From NCBI GenBank assembly GCA_028023455.1, contig JAQFVV010000232.1:184001-248000 (forward strand): a stretch of 64,000 nucleotides of DNA, written 5' to 3'. The DNA comes from Epiperipatus broadwayi (lineage: Eukaryota > Onychophora > Udeonychophora > Euonychophora > Peripatidae). The notes under the pieces are model-generated. The model searched no databases. It was not told the DNA's origin and worked only from the letters and a program-made list of their open reading frames with translations. Shown one piece after another: positions 1-12,675 of the stretch. A program made the position numbers and the translations under genes. The stretch's first letter is position 1. Every line of letters starts with the position of its first letter.

Positions 1-3000
1 TTCACCTTGATGATAAATGATCACACTTAATAAAGACTACTCTTAATGAAATATATACGCCTCGTTTAATAACACAAACTAATATTTATTACTGCATTTC
101 TAACATATACATAAAATTTCTAGACATACATGAAAATTTATATGAATAATAATAATAATTGACTCTATTGCAATCTTCTGATTAATTTCAAGTTCTCCCC
201 CCTTTCCTGTCAAATGTATATTGTATTAAATTGGGTAACCGATTTGTTAAAATGTTCCATCCACAAGAAAAGTATTTCATAAAAAAAAATATTCACTCAT
301 TGGCACACATACCTTATAATCTACACATGTAAGCAGAATGTTAAAAAAAATGTTAGTAGAATTGGAAAGAGCAAGTTTTAGAAACAAGTTTTAAATTATT
401 TTCTCCCCCTCTCTTCTACCTCTGAAATGCTATACTTTAACTTGAAACAAAATCTAATATTTTTAATACCGCCTATTTTTTTTTTTTTTACATTCACACA
501 CAATTATACACATGTAAAAATATTATTATGTATGTGCATGTTTTATCCCCACAATAAAATATTATTTAAAACCAAAATAATAATACAAAAAATTATTCTA
601 CACATTAATATTTCATAATTGTAAATTAATAAACAAATAATTTTGATACATTCAAAATCATTTATGAAGCTCAAGGTTATTATTAGTAAGAAATTATTGG
701 TTTTAATCGATCTGAATTGTCTTTAAAAGTTCTTTAAATAAAATATATCACTTTATTGCTAAAAGTTTATTAAGACTCTGATATCATAAAGAAAATAGAT
801 ATAAAAAGTCATATTACCGATCCTTTGATTTGTGGCGAACTTCCAAGGGCTCAAACTTATCTTGTATAATGTCTATATTTCTGTAGCTACCATTTCCATT
901 TTACTTTGGAACAATCTCTTTCTTGAGGTGTATAATTGTTTGATGATGATGATCCTATTGAGGTTATTTGCTTTAGTGGACAATTTGGAAATCATTATAT
1001 TAACTTTTCTTCTCTTCCTGTCAAGCATGATTCTTTTAGTGGATGAAATACAGCAGTTGTTTTCACGTTTATAAATTTTCTTGAGTTTAAAATCAGTTAC
1101 TGGAACAATTAATTGGACTTGATGATTTAATATTTATCAGTAGATTTTCCTGATCACCTTCAATGCAGGTGAATGTTTTCTTCTTTTTATTTAAAAACAT
1201 CCTATTTCTCTCGGTCAGTTGAAAGGTGTAGAATATTATTTTGCAGACAAGACATCTTTTCTTTCCTATATGATGTGCTAGTTCAACATTCAAAACTTGA
1301 TATAAACGGAAAAATATATATATTTTTTTTACCCTGCCATCCTGCTAGTTCAACATTCAAAACTTGATATAAAAAAATGATTTAAAAAAAAAAAGGTTAT
1401 CTAGCAGAATTAAAAATGTTTGTCTGCTTTAGTTTCAGTAATTTTTAAAAAGTCTCTATCACAAATATAATAATAAACCCTCAACCGATTTTTGAGTCAA
1501 CTGACCCAATTAGAGTGATAGTGTGACTTGCTATTTTATACCAATTCGTTTTTAGTTGGAAAGTGCAATCTTTTTTAGGAACATTAAAAAAAAATCACAC
1601 ACCTGGTTTTCAGACAAACTTTTGTCTTGAGGAAAAAAAAAATAGACTTAATCCTTTTTTTTTACACCTAGGTAACATTTCAAATTTGAGCTTCTTTCTT
1701 TTGATCTCAAGATGAGAGTTCCCACCAAGCTTAAACTCCATAATGACAAACAATCATTTACAAAAACAAAATTGCTACAAAATTATATATCTGATTCAAC
1801 AGATTTTCTCCCTTAACACAAAATTGTAAAAAAAAAATAATTTGACAGATTTAACCCTTCTTCGTTTCAATATATAATAAATGTAAATTTCTGTATGTAA
1901 TGTACACACATACTTTTATCATTTCAAATCATTCATAAACTGTCCATCAAAATAATATGAATGCTAGTTTAGAAATTATAATCCTAATATTTAAAATTAA
2001 ATCCTTAGCTTTTAAATCCAAATTACAATTATAGAAAAGCAAAATAGAAGTATAGAATAAGATTTTAAAATTGATCAAGCATAGGTTAGTTTTAAAGAAA
2101 GTTAATATGTGTAATTTAAAAGTGACTAACTAAATAGCTTTTTTAACACACACTGCCTATACATATGCGTTATAACTTTGCTTTTTAACAGAAAAATTAA
2201 ATATTGAATAGTTTAAATGTGTATTACCTTTCTATCAACACACAAACAAATAAAGAATATAATTGTTGACCCACTCTCTTTCTGTCTAAAGCTTTTAGAA
2301 CTTGATCTTGTAGGGTTTAAACTTGGGTGCTCTACAGCTTCTTTTTTAGATAAAAATGTGATGATGATTTTTGTTTTACATTTTCTTACATGCACATTAC
2401 TATAAATTTAGCTAATGACTAAATTGTAATGGCACAATATATATATACAGGTGATTCTCTACTTTTGTACAATTCGAAAGGCAATAGAAAAAGATACTTG
2501 TTATAGAATTTTTTATCAAGAAAAGAAAAAGTACAATTCAACTATCTCTTGACAAATTTATAAAGAAAACACCAGATACTAATAAATAGTATTATTTATG
2601 TACTGTATATTTCAGTTGTTGTTCTTATGTGTGCATCTATTATATCACAGTCATCAATCAGCACTTACTTATATACATAGAGTAATGATTTACATTTTTA
2701 TATAATATTAAGTTGCAACTTTTTAGTATTATTAATTCTATTTTTAAAATCATAATAAATATATTTTTATTAATTTGAGATGTCTTTCGATTACTTTTAT
2801 TCTTAGAGAATTTTCCTCGTCATCTGTGATCACAGCAATTAATTTTTCATGCAGTAAATCCTACTTAGAAAACATAAAATCTAAAATGTATAAACAGGAG
2901 TAAAAGCCTATGCAAATTTAAAAATATTTTCAAATATTTAACATGTCATTTTATTTATATAATCATAATAAGATTAATAAACCCAATGAAAAGAGTATTG

Positions 3001-3013
3001 AATTTTAAACCTT
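1..3013. other. AT-rich non-coding stretch
   Basis: No exon, RNA gene or recognisable transposon protein was found here. The short open frames in this stretch are low-complexity, hydrophobic or lysine-rich translations of AT-rich DNA, with no family motifs and no splice-site pairs. The only structure noted is the short direct duplication at 1276-1373. It could be intron or intergenic DNA. Confidence 0.6.
1276..1373. repeat. Short direct duplication
   Basis: A 31-base stretch beginning TGCTAGTTCAACATTC and ending GATATAAA occurs at 1276-1306 and again at 1343-1373, a spacing of 67 bases. It looks like a local tandem duplication with a partly diverged spacer. No function is suggested. Confidence 0.75.
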
Positions 3014-3021
3014 CTGAAAAA
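3014..3021. other. Left target-site duplication of giant foldback 1
   Basis: The 8-mer CTGAAAAA lies directly before the GGTAGTTG terminus. The same 8-mer directly follows the opposite terminus at 18505-18512. An 8-9 bp duplication is the size known for Merlin-superfamily transposons. Confidence 0.85.
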
Positions 3022-5750
3022 GGTAGTTGTAACTTATGCCCCTTGTGGCTGCAAAAGGTGCTGTTTCTGTATCAACCACAAATATTCAGAGTAGGGGGCC
3101 AAAAGCAGCAATGCAAGTTCCGCCTGCTAGGTGGCACTGTTAACCATGTGCAAGCACAGAAACCTTATGCCAACTAGCTGCCAACACTACTGTCCACTTG
3201 GTTGTGCTGATAGCGATAGGTAAACACATTTAGCTTGCATCATCTGCTACCAGCAATCTAGCCCACTACGTGGTGCTGTTTCTCCTTGCTATGCATGCGA
3301 AAACTGCCATTTATTAGCGATAATGATACTCGCTTGGTAGTGTTGTTTTCTATGCACGTTCTTGAAAGATCGATAGTGTATAATGTGAAGGTGTGATTAA
3401 TCTAGAAGCCACAACTATTTAAATCTGCTTTCACACATAATACTGTTACATTGTATTTCACCCTCTGATAAATTGATGTATTTTTAAATTATTTCCTTTT
3501 AAAAATCGATCTCTTTTTTTTCTCTAAAATTGTTTTTTCTTTTTTTAAAAGGTAATTTTTACAACTTTTTTTTTACTGCAATCTTTCTTTCAAAACTGCT
3601 AAAAATCGGTCTGGCAATATTTCTTTCGAAACTGTGTTATTTTAAAAGATGATTGTTTGTAAAACTTTTTTTTTATACTGTCAAATAATATTTCCACTAC
3701 CTTTTAAACTACTACAAATTCTATTTCAGTTTATAAAATCTTTCAATTACTATTTTGCAAACGTATTATTTTAAAAAGGTTGATAGCATCGCCAAATGAA
3801 TTTGCCCAGATTGTTGCGAAGGAATTTGCATGCTGTTATATGCAAACAATAATTTGAAGGTGATTCATTTCTATCCATTCATTTTTACAATACCTTTAGC
3901 CAACAGAATTTTTCTGATCTGTTGTTCTGAACTTGTTTCTGTGCTGTGCTTCTCTTATTACAGTTGTTTAAGTTTGATTATTCTATTTCTAAAATTTATA
4001 TTTTAACTAAAAACCATATGCTGCAGTTTATAGAGATTTTGATCTGTTTGTCAAGAGTTTCTTTCACAATAAATATTTTTAAATTACTTGAGAGAAAGAA
4101 AATCAAACTGTCTTTTAAATATACTAAAATATCTATTCACTTCAAATTTAAAGGAAGTTTACAGTACAATTTATGTATACACATACATGCATTATTTGTA
4201 ATATATAAGATCTAAATAACTCGATTATACTTAAGTCGTCAATCAAAAAGCAGATTTTATTGCTCTAACAATTTCTTGAATAAGCTGTTAGTTATCCATT
4301 TTTCAAATAATCCATAGAAAAAAATTTTCATTTACTTAGTTTCATAAATGATATATAAATTTATAAACCATTCAAGTTTTGCTATCTTTGATAAAAAATA
4401 AATTTATTAAAATTAATATGTGTGTAAGCAATAAAACAAACATTTTTGTGAAATAAACAAAATATAGGATTCATAAAATTGAAGAGTACTACCCTTATAA
4501 CATTGTATTCTTTGTAGAATTAATAAGATGTCAGAGAATTGCAGTTTGCATAGTGTGCCCATGGGATTTATCCACGTGCTCTCTTCAGTGTAAAAATCGA
4601 GTAAAAATATTCAAGGCATAAATATTAATTGAAGTTGTATTTAAAACTTTAGGATCATTTTAATAATTAAAAATGTCATATACTCACAATGAAATTTCAA
4701 AATAATAGGTTTAATAAGTGTGGCAAAAGTAAGATATTATACAGACTCAGAAAAAAAATATATTTAGAGCAAAATGTAAAAGCTAATGACAATATTGCAA
4801 AAAGATTCTGTTTTGAAGGAAACGACACAAGATGTAAATTAATGAGATAGGACAGTAATCCAAGATATGTGAGAGAGTGTCATCCACAGATTTAAGTTGC
4901 AGGTTAAAAAAATATATACATTTAATATCTTTAGCGATGGTTGGAATTTAAAATGTCATGGTGGTTTAGAACAAACACAGATTGAGGAATTATTTTTGAA
5001 ATTTGGATTGTTTTGTTTTAAAGGTTAAGAAAAAACATTGCAGTCAACTGCATTTAAATTATTAAGAACAACACTGAATGTATGAGGGTCCATTGAAATA
5101 GATATGAATGGTGGATGCTTATGTTAAGCTTGTATACTGTTAAAATTAAAACTATTAGTTCTCAAATAATTTGGAAGACATTGCCTGTCAAAATTGAATG
5201 ATCATTGAAAATTATATATGATCTTAATAGCCTAAAATTCAGAAGTATGATAGTACTGTTTTTGCCAGTGCCCTGTTTCTTACTTTCATTATTGAATTAG
5301 TAATATCACAACAGCTTGTAAAAGTAATGTTAGTTATTATAAGAGCTTAACAATGAGTTAATTTGTTCCATCATTATGCTGTTAAAAGTTTTCTTAATTT
5401 TGGTATAGGATATACCTAGATGAATCTCTAAACATTATGAAAGAATTTTGAGAAAAGTAAAGGCAATACTTTTTTAGTAGATACTTTTCAAGCTGATAAT
5501 TTATCAATGAAAGCTGAAATCTAATTAGAATTTTTGCAATAGGTCACTTTATTTACTTTATGATAGAACCATCAAAATGAGAGTCATGTGATGCTGGATA
5601 TAGTTGAGAAATGATTAATTACTTGTTCAATAATTGAAGGTTACTGGTTTATCATGAGATAAGTACATTATCTGCAAAAGCTAATAAATATATATTTATT
5701 TTTAATAATGGTAGAAAATGTTTAATTAAATTTGCATATTAAAGTAAAAC
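3022..5750 (+). repeat. Left inverted arm of element 1, outer part
   Basis: This stretch is the reverse complement of about 15785-18504. Landmarks are the end GGTAGTTGTAACTTATGCCC, the run near 3860 (CATTTCTATCCATTC) matched near 17655, and the run near 5655 (ATGAGATAAGTACATTATC) matched near 15870. The outermost 330 bases are clearly less AT-rich than the rest and hold several related short motifs around GTGGTGCTGTT. The arm stops abruptly at 5750, where a LINE has inserted, and resumes at 11420. Confidence 0.85.
5746..5750. other. LINE target-site duplication, left copy
   Basis: AAAAC at 5746-5750 recurs at 11420-11424. The intact opposite arm near 15780 reads straight through this point with a single copy, which fixes the LINE boundaries to 5751-11419. 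Confidence 0.7.
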
Positions 5751-5779
5751 ACCATCATCAACTATTATCAATCCACTGC

Positions 5780-7225
5780 AGGATGAACATCTCCATGTTT
5801 AATCCATCGCTGATCTTTAGCTTCTCTTATCCACATCACTTCTGCACACTTTATTTCATCTATTTTCTGGGCCTTCTACAATCTCTTGGAATCCAGTTTA
5901 AGATTTCAATTGTCCATCTATTATCTCTTCTAGCAATATGTCCAGCCCAATTCCACTGTAATCTTTTATTTTTTTCAATGACATCTGTTACACCTTATTG
6001 TTCTCTTACCGATATATTGCATTTTCTATCTCTTTCTGTTACTCCCAGCATGCATCTCTCCATACTTCTGCGTGGTCTGAAGTCTCTTGCTCTTCTATTA
6101 AGTGTCCAAGTTTCAGATCCCCTAGTAAGAACTGGTAAAACGCATTTATTAGAAATCTTTCTTCTCAAACACATAATATATTTCCTTTTAGTATCAAGTT
6201 ATTTCTGCCAAAAGCACTTCAACCAAGTTTAATTCTATGATTAATTTCATCCATCATGTTTCCATCTGTGTTAATAATCTGACCAAGGTATTTGTAACTG
6301 TTAACTGTTTCTAACTCATCATAAACAATCTTTACTTTCATATTTTGAGAAAATTCATTAAACATTACTTTAGTCTTTTTAACATTTATCTGTAGTTCTA
6401 CTTTCATCTGATAACTCCTGCAACATTTCCTGTAGATCTAAAGCATTATTAGCAAAAACAATTGCATCATCTGCAAAATCTAAATGACTTAAATAATCAC
6501 CATTTACTTTCACTCCTTTAGCTTCCCATTTTCATCCACAAAATACTTCTTGCAGCACTTCTGTAAAAAGTTTTGGATATGGAGTCACTCTCTCTTACAC
6601 TCTTCTCAATGTTGACTTTTCCAGTATCATTATGTAATCTAATTGTTGTTGCATTTTTATAAATATTCTTTAAAATATGACAATATCTTGGATCTATACC
6701 TTGACGAAAAGTTTATGGATTCAAATGCCTTTTCATAATCTACAAATGCAAAACACCATGGTAACTCATATTCATTTGTTTTTTCTATTACTTCTCTCAA
6801 TTCCTGGATATGATCTCCTGTACTAAAACCACTTTTAAATCCAGCTTGTTCTCTTGGTTGGTGGAAATCCAATGTTCTCTGTAGATGAATTGTAATTATC
6901 TTGGTAAAAATTTTGTATGTAACTGATAAAAGGCTAATAGGTCTGTAATTTCTGATATCTTTTTTATCACTTTTTAAAATAATATTAATACTGCATTCTT
7001 CCAATCATCTGGTACATCTTTATCATTTAGAGATTTGGTATATAACTTTGCTAAAAAAATTTTTTTATTTCTTCACCTCCTTCTTTTAATATATCAATTA
7101 TAATTCCATTATTACCTGGAATATTTTCTTTCTTCATATATTTAATTGCATGTCTCACTTCTTCATTTAAAATTCTGGGAAATTCAGAAGATGTAATAAA
7201 TATAGGAGGTATTTGTACCTTACTA
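5780..7225 (-). pseudogene. RTE reverse transcriptase and C-terminal region, broken
   Basis: The reverse-strand translation shows finger and palm motifs of a non-LTR reverse transcriptase. They include NYRPISLLSVTYKIFTKII near 6940, EQAGFKSGFSTGDHI near 6830 and the motif-A stretch FAFVDYEKAFESI near 6740. Downstream are KVMFNEFSQNMKV near 6360 and NSYKYLGQIINTDGN near 6290. The FADD motif C between these is not intact in a single frame. Near 5780-6000 are remnants of the conserved tail that reads like WAGHIAR...RW...R. Several frameshifts and stops exclude function. The peptide style matches the RTE elements common in cephalopod genomes, recalled and not searched. Confidence 0.85.
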
Positions 7226-9684
7226 CTATTGTAAGAGATGACTTACAACCAACCATCACACCAATCCCAGTTTTTTCACAATGTTTGAATTCAGACCAAG
7301 TGGTAGGCAAATAATTTATCCTACATATCTGCTTATACACATGAAGTCTATATGTGTATAAACATACATATAAACTAATATGTTTGAATATTTGTAGAAA
7401 TTAATTTTTTTTCTTCATTTAATATCATTAACTAAAATAATTAATTGACTTATAAGGCAGACATAATCAAAGGTCAAAATATATGAGGTCAAAATAGCTG
7501 CTAGGTGATCGAATTTCAATAATGAAGACTAAATAAAAATAATGATGTTTTTTTTTTTTGTTGGTTGGTTGGTTTGTAACAATAGGTTTTATCTAGCATG
7601 AGAAAACAATCTAGTGCTTTTCACTTGCTGGCTAACAATAAAACCATCAGCACATAAAGTCTTTATTTTATTTTTATTTTTTAAAAAAAAAAAAAAAACT
7701 GTTCCATGTTTAAAAACAGTAAGGATATGAAATTTAAAAACTTAATATCTATATTTTAAAGTCAATACAAAATCTTTATAACTTGGATGCGAGGAAACTG
7801 GAAATTTAATCTTAGCTGGTGAAGTGACAAACTTCAATTTATAATTAACAGGAATGAACTAATGGTTTAATTTATTCTGCAAGATTTTATAGATATTAAA
7901 GCCACAATATAATTAATAATTTGTAGTAAAGTAATCATTGCAATGTATTTGGGGTGAAGTCATTACTGCGGGTGTTCTAAAGTCATCTTCAATGTCATTA
8001 TAAAATTATCCATCAAAATGTCTATTTTACAAAATGCTGGTGATCATCAATCTTCAATGGATTTATGCTATATGTTCAGAAGAGATAATTGGTATGTGTT
8101 TGTTTTAACCAAGTAGCATGAAATATAAATATCAACAGAGTTGGGGAACAAGGTTATCCATGGAGATTGATATTTAAGTTTATAAACTTAACTGTGGACA
8201 AAATGCTTGCTTTCCTGAGGATATATATAGATATTTTCTTTTTTGATTCAGGTGATTTTTTATTTTTTTTTGTTTTTATTATCTCTTTGAAATGTTCATG
8301 TTTTGAGATTTTTTTATTTGTGTATTCAAGTTTCATTTTCAAATTCGATCACCTGCCTTTTAAAAGTGGGAGCAGTGAATGGATATGTATTGTATGTTTA
8401 TATATAAAGGGGAAAAGGGATCATTGTCAATAAATATGTATAGTTATTAATAAAAGTAAATTCACAGATCCTTCTGGAAATTCAACACTGATTCAACAAA
8501 GGGACCTCAAGTAAGGTTTTTATATAATTAACATTAACGGCAAACTCTAGAACAAACAAAACTATATTATTTATTAATAAGTTTTTAATAATATTTACTT
8601 GTAATTGTTTTGTTTCTCAGTGCACAATTAATCCACTTGAGTAAATGGTCTCTTTCTTATCTTTAATTTTTACTATGACTTACATACACATATACATGGG
8701 AGTGGGACTATATATATATTTTTTAATAAAAATAGTTATAAATATATTTACCCCAACCTATAAACATCTTTCTAGTAGTTATATTAATGGGGTAGATTTA
8801 GAATTACTGAACTCTCATTTTGCTTTTCCTTTTTGTTTTATGTATATATTTAGTGAATTATCTAATATCATTTTGTATACACTGTACTTTGAATTATTTT
8901 GTTTTTCTAGTGTAAGTAAAGATTGATTGAAGACAGACTTCTATCATGAAATCTGAATCAGGGAAATTTATTGTATTAAGCCATCCAATGATAGAAAGCC
9001 ATTCTTGTTAACTGAATATTTTTTTTTTTGTAAATATTTATTATTATGTTATAGATTATTAATAAATGTATTGAGTTGTTTAAACCAATCTCATCTCTGT
9101 TTGATCATCATCATCATCATTATTATACATTTATACCATTAAAAATTTCATCATCACTATCATTATAAATTTACACCATTAAAGGTTTAATGATCATCAT
9201 CATCACTAAGCATTGTTCTCCTAAATGATTGATCATCATCAATATTTTTCATATCTATGCTTATACATACACATATTTGGTCAATAATTAAATAGGTCCA
9301 TCCCTTAAGACAGCTGACTGCAAGAACTTCCTGAGTTTGAATTCTGTGGTGTAATGGGGCCCAAAAAGGGAAATGTAATGAATATGTATTAATATAAATT
9401 ACATTGAAATGTAAATAAATTATAAGTTAGCATACTAAAAATAGATGTGATTTGGAACTAAGCATTTCATTGTGACATCTTTAGCATCCTACTCAAAGGC
9501 CTAGGTCTGACAGTAGTGAGATGGGTTCCCTTTGTTATATGCCATTTCTGATTCGGTAACATCTGGCGCACTCAAATGGGCCGTCGAATCATAGATTTAG
9601 GATATGACTTGTTGTAGGTTGTTTGACACATTGTATTCAACTCACCCAACTAATTAGTCTTATTCACATCATCTTATGGTATAC
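7226..9684. mobile_element. Unidentified insertion inside the RTE LINE
   Basis: LINE coding sequence stops at about 7225 and resumes at about 9684, so about 2.45 kb between them is foreign. It holds a GGTT microsatellite near 7560, T- and A-rich runs near 7545 and 7680, and ATC-rich repeats at 9101-9215. Near 9300-9640 is a less AT-rich segment that includes the short stretch GGGCCGTCGAATCATAG. No coding domain was recognised and no clean target duplication was found, so the class is unknown. Confidence 0.55.
9101..9215 (+). repeat. ATC-rich microsatellite cluster
   Basis: Runs of ATC alternate with two copies of a phrase like ATTATAxATTTAxACCATTAAA. This is simple-sequence DNA within the insertion that interrupts the LINE. 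Confidence 0.7.
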
Positions 9685-10960
9685 CCTGCAGTTCCATTAT
9701 ACTATATAATTCTTGATAAAAGTCTTCTATCTACTTCATGATGTCATCTCTCTTTTTAGTAATAATTCCATCTTTTTTTCTTATTGCATATATGAATTTT
9801 TTACCAATACCAAAATATTGTTTTACACTGTTGAGATTTTTATTTTCTTCTACTGTTTTCCTTGCTAGTTCACAGTTATACTTTCTTTTATCATTTTCAA
9901 CCTTTTTCCGCATCATTTTTACAAAATTTGAGATATCCAATCCTTTTTAACGCATCATTTTTGTATATCTTCATATTCCTTTTTTTTTACCATAAATTCT
10001 CTAGTCTCAGTAGAAATTTTATTGGTCAAGTGCTGCTTTTTTCAATCAGCTATTTTTATTGCAGTTTTTAAAATTGTATTACTGGTTTTCATATTAATTT
10101 CATTCAAATCTGAATCATATTCAAAATCTACTAATACTTGAAACCTATTTGTAAGTTTTAATTTAAATTCATTAGAATGTTTCTGAAAATTAGGAATATC
10201 AACTATAAATATAGTTTTTCTTAATAATTTTTGTCTCTAGTTTTGCATTAACACATATTTCACATCTTACTAATCGATGATCACTTCCTCTGTTAAATTT
10301 ATTAAGAACATTACAATCTTGAAATATATATTTTCTGTTTGTCAAAATATAATCCAATTCTGCGCTGTACCTTCATTTCGATGCTTCAATGTCCATTTTC
10401 TTTTAACATTTTTCTCAAAATGATATTTCATAGTATAACGTTTTCCTTTTCCTGCAAACTCCACAAGTCTATGTCCTCTCTCATTTCTATTACCATAACC
10501 AAATTTACCTACAGCACTTTCATCTTTCATTTGTTTACCAATTCTATCGTTAAAGTCTCCCATAACAGTTTTAAAATGTTGTTTACTCTGATCAAAAGCT
10601 TTTTGTACATCAATATAAAAATCTACTACTTCATCACTATGAGAACTTGTTTGGGCATACACCTGAATTATCTGCATTTGATATCTAATTATTAAGTTGT
10701 ATAACTAATCTTGCCATTCTGTCGAATACACCATCAATTTCCACAATGTTGTTCTTCCACTTTTTATTTATAATGAATCCTACTCCTCTTGTATTTCCAA
10801 TATTTGTGCCTTTATAGTAGAGTGCATTTTCACATTTTAAATCAATTGTCTTTTCACCTTTTCTTCTAACTTCACAAAGTCCAATAATGTCCCATTTAAT
10901 ATAAGAGTTTTTCTTCTAACTCTTGCAACCGTATTTCACTTGAAAGTGATCTGCAGTTGT
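9685..10960 (-). pseudogene. RTE endonuclease and linker, broken
   Basis: The reverse-strand translation carries an AP-type endonuclease. It shows WDIIGLCEVRRKG near 10900, RGVGFIINKKW near 10790, a degraded YAPTS-like motif (read as YAQTSSHSDE) near 10650 and VMGDFNDRIGKQM near 10560. GDFN is the family's metal/active-site signature. The linker at 9731-9940 is rich in charged residues and ends GIITKKRDDIMK, like the segment that precedes reverse transcriptase in RTE proteins. In-frame stops, for example after NN near 10690, show that it is not functional. Confidence 0.85.
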
Positions 10961-11419
10961 AAGTATTTAAATAAAAAAGTCATCATCTAATGGGAGCCTG
11001 AATCCGCAATCCAGGCATTCATAGCACCCTCTGACTTTGGTTGGTGACTTTACAGTCTCCTGGCAATAAGGGCCATGATTTATTTTTGTCTGTCATAATT
11101 GTATATATGTATTGTGAAAATATCATTTACACAAGTATTCATTCTGCCTTATCAGGCAACTGAGAAGAAAGTCCATCGTGTTTCTTGATCTTAAACTTGG
11201 AGGTAAAAATCCAATAAACTCATCACGCTGGCTAATGCGTGTTGCTGAGCAGCCCATCCATGTTTATATACTATATGAATAATCAAATAGTAATAACAGC
11301 TGCAATGACAAGAACATTTGGAGTGAACATTAAGAATTTGCCCTGGTCAGTTTTTTTAAGGCCTTCAAGAGGAATCAAAGGGTTTCCTTTCAATTAATAG
11401 CAAACTTTTTTCTGCAGCC

Positions 11420-12485
11420 AAAACAAGATAAAAGGAATATTCTTATACTGCACTTTTAGGACCTTAAGTACATAATGTATGTATATATAAAAAAAAATGA
11501 TAGAATTTTTTAGTCTGATAAATACAAAATACATTAGACCCAAGGAACTATAGTACTTTATACTTAATACTGATTGATAATTTGTAACTAAGCTAAATGT
11601 CATTTCCATCAGATCTATGAAAACTTTTGTAAAGTTGAACTGAATCTCACAAAAGCAAAATTAACAATCTCAAGTTGAGACCAAAAATAGAATGTCTTTT
11701 TATTATATGACTAGTAAAAAAAGTATTATAAAGGTTCTCAATAATATCTGGACATATTTTATATGCATAGTGGTTAAATGTACATAAAGTTATTGTAGAT
11801 GATTGCAATGATAATTGAATATTAAATGTGTAATGAAGCCACTGATGATATGGAAGAAATAGGTTGGATATTTAGCTTCAAGAAAACTTAGATGATATAA
11901 GATTTTTTAAAGAGAATTCTCAAAATTGATTTATAAACATATTAGAAAAAATCTGTAATTCACCATGTATAAGTATATCACATAAACAATTGTTGCAAGT
12001 ATTAAAATCTACTTAAGTAATTGAGGATGGCAATAAATTTGTAACCACCTGAGTGCAGATGCTTTTTTGCATTAAATCAAATCTTAATGATTAATCAAAG
12101 TAAATAATAGTTTATTAGTTGATATTGTGAAATTGGTAAATATTTAAGTGTCTCTGTTGGGTGATATATATTAAAATTTGTCTATTTAGAAATTCATTTA
12201 TAGATTCTTTAAACCACCTAACTAATTATATTAAAAAATCTGTAGAGATTCAAGCCAGTAAATAAATACAAGTATATTTATTAACTCCTTTAAATTTGCC
12301 ACTGTTTTCTGTTTGATCACATCCGCATAAGTTAATAATTGTTGAAATCTACCGAAAAATGCTATAATACATCATAATGAGAATTCTAGAGATATTATTC
12401 AAGTATAATTTTAATTCAGTATGAATCCTTTATGAACTTTCATTTTAGTTTTGGTTATTAGAATTTATGATCCTACAAATGATCC
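11420..12485 (+). repeat. Left inverted arm of element 1, inner part
   Basis: This is the reverse complement of about 14705-15785. Landmarks are ACCTTAAGTACATAATGTATG near 11461 matched near 15730, GTCTCTGTTGGGTGATATAT near 12150 matched near 15030, and GATATTATTCAAGTATAAT near 12390 matched near 14790. Similarity to the right arm ends just before the central transposase region. Confidence 0.85.
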
Positions 12486-12569
12486 TAATAGCACTTTCAG
12501 TGAGACACATTGCAATATTTGCAAGAGTAAAAAAGGACAACAAAATTTGAACAACTATTATAATTTTTC

Positions 12570-12670
12570 AAAAATCTTTTTAAAATAACACGTTTGCCAA
12601 ATTGTAATTTCCACTAACTTTTAAACTAATACAAATTATATTTTTGTTTATAGATCTTTCAATATTTTAT
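12570..12670 (+). repeat. Third, rearranged copy of the arm segment beside the transposase
   Basis: The stretch around 12575-12600 (TTTAAAATAACACGTTTGCC) matches the right arm near 17760 in the same orientation. The stretch 12608-12665 (ACTTTTAAACTAATACAAAT onward) matches the left arm near 3700-3750 in the left-arm orientation. The two pieces are joined, so arm sequence occurs a third time directly upstream of the transposase, in a mosaic order. This may mark a past recombination or the original 5' flank of the gene. Confidence 0.6.
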
Positions 12671-12675
12671 AAAAA

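Larger units (their letters stand above)
5751..11419 (-). mobile_element. RTE-type LINE inserted in the left arm, degenerate
   Basis: This is a non-LTR retrotransposon on the - strand. Reading from 11419 down to 5751 gives, in order, a 5' leader, an endonuclease region (about 10960-10250), a linker (about 10100-9685), a reverse transcriptase (about 7225-6220), a C-terminal region (about 6200-5780) and a short GTTGATGATGGT-type tail. Such a tail is typical of the RTE clade. Frames are broken by stops and shifts, so the element is dead. A 2.45-kb foreign stretch (7226-9684) interrupts it between linker and reverse transcriptase. Without that stretch it is about 3.2 kb, a normal RTE length. Its target duplication is AAAAC, and the opposite arm of element 1 supplies the empty site. 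Confidence 0.85.

Noticed and set aside
832-1074. Hydrophobic 80-codon frame that could look like a membrane protein
   Set aside because: AT-rich, isoleucine/leucine-rich chance translation with no conserved motif or splice context. The opposite strand is also partly open, so a transposon scrap is possible but not supportable.
5732-6232. Long + strand open frame of 166 codons
   Set aside because: It is the shadow of the LINE C-terminal region, which is coding-like on the - strand. The + strand translation has no family motif.
9101-9215. CRISPR-like repeat spacing in ATC-rich DNA
   Set aside because: Units are irregular simple sequence with no constant repeat or unique spacers, and the genome is eukaryotic.
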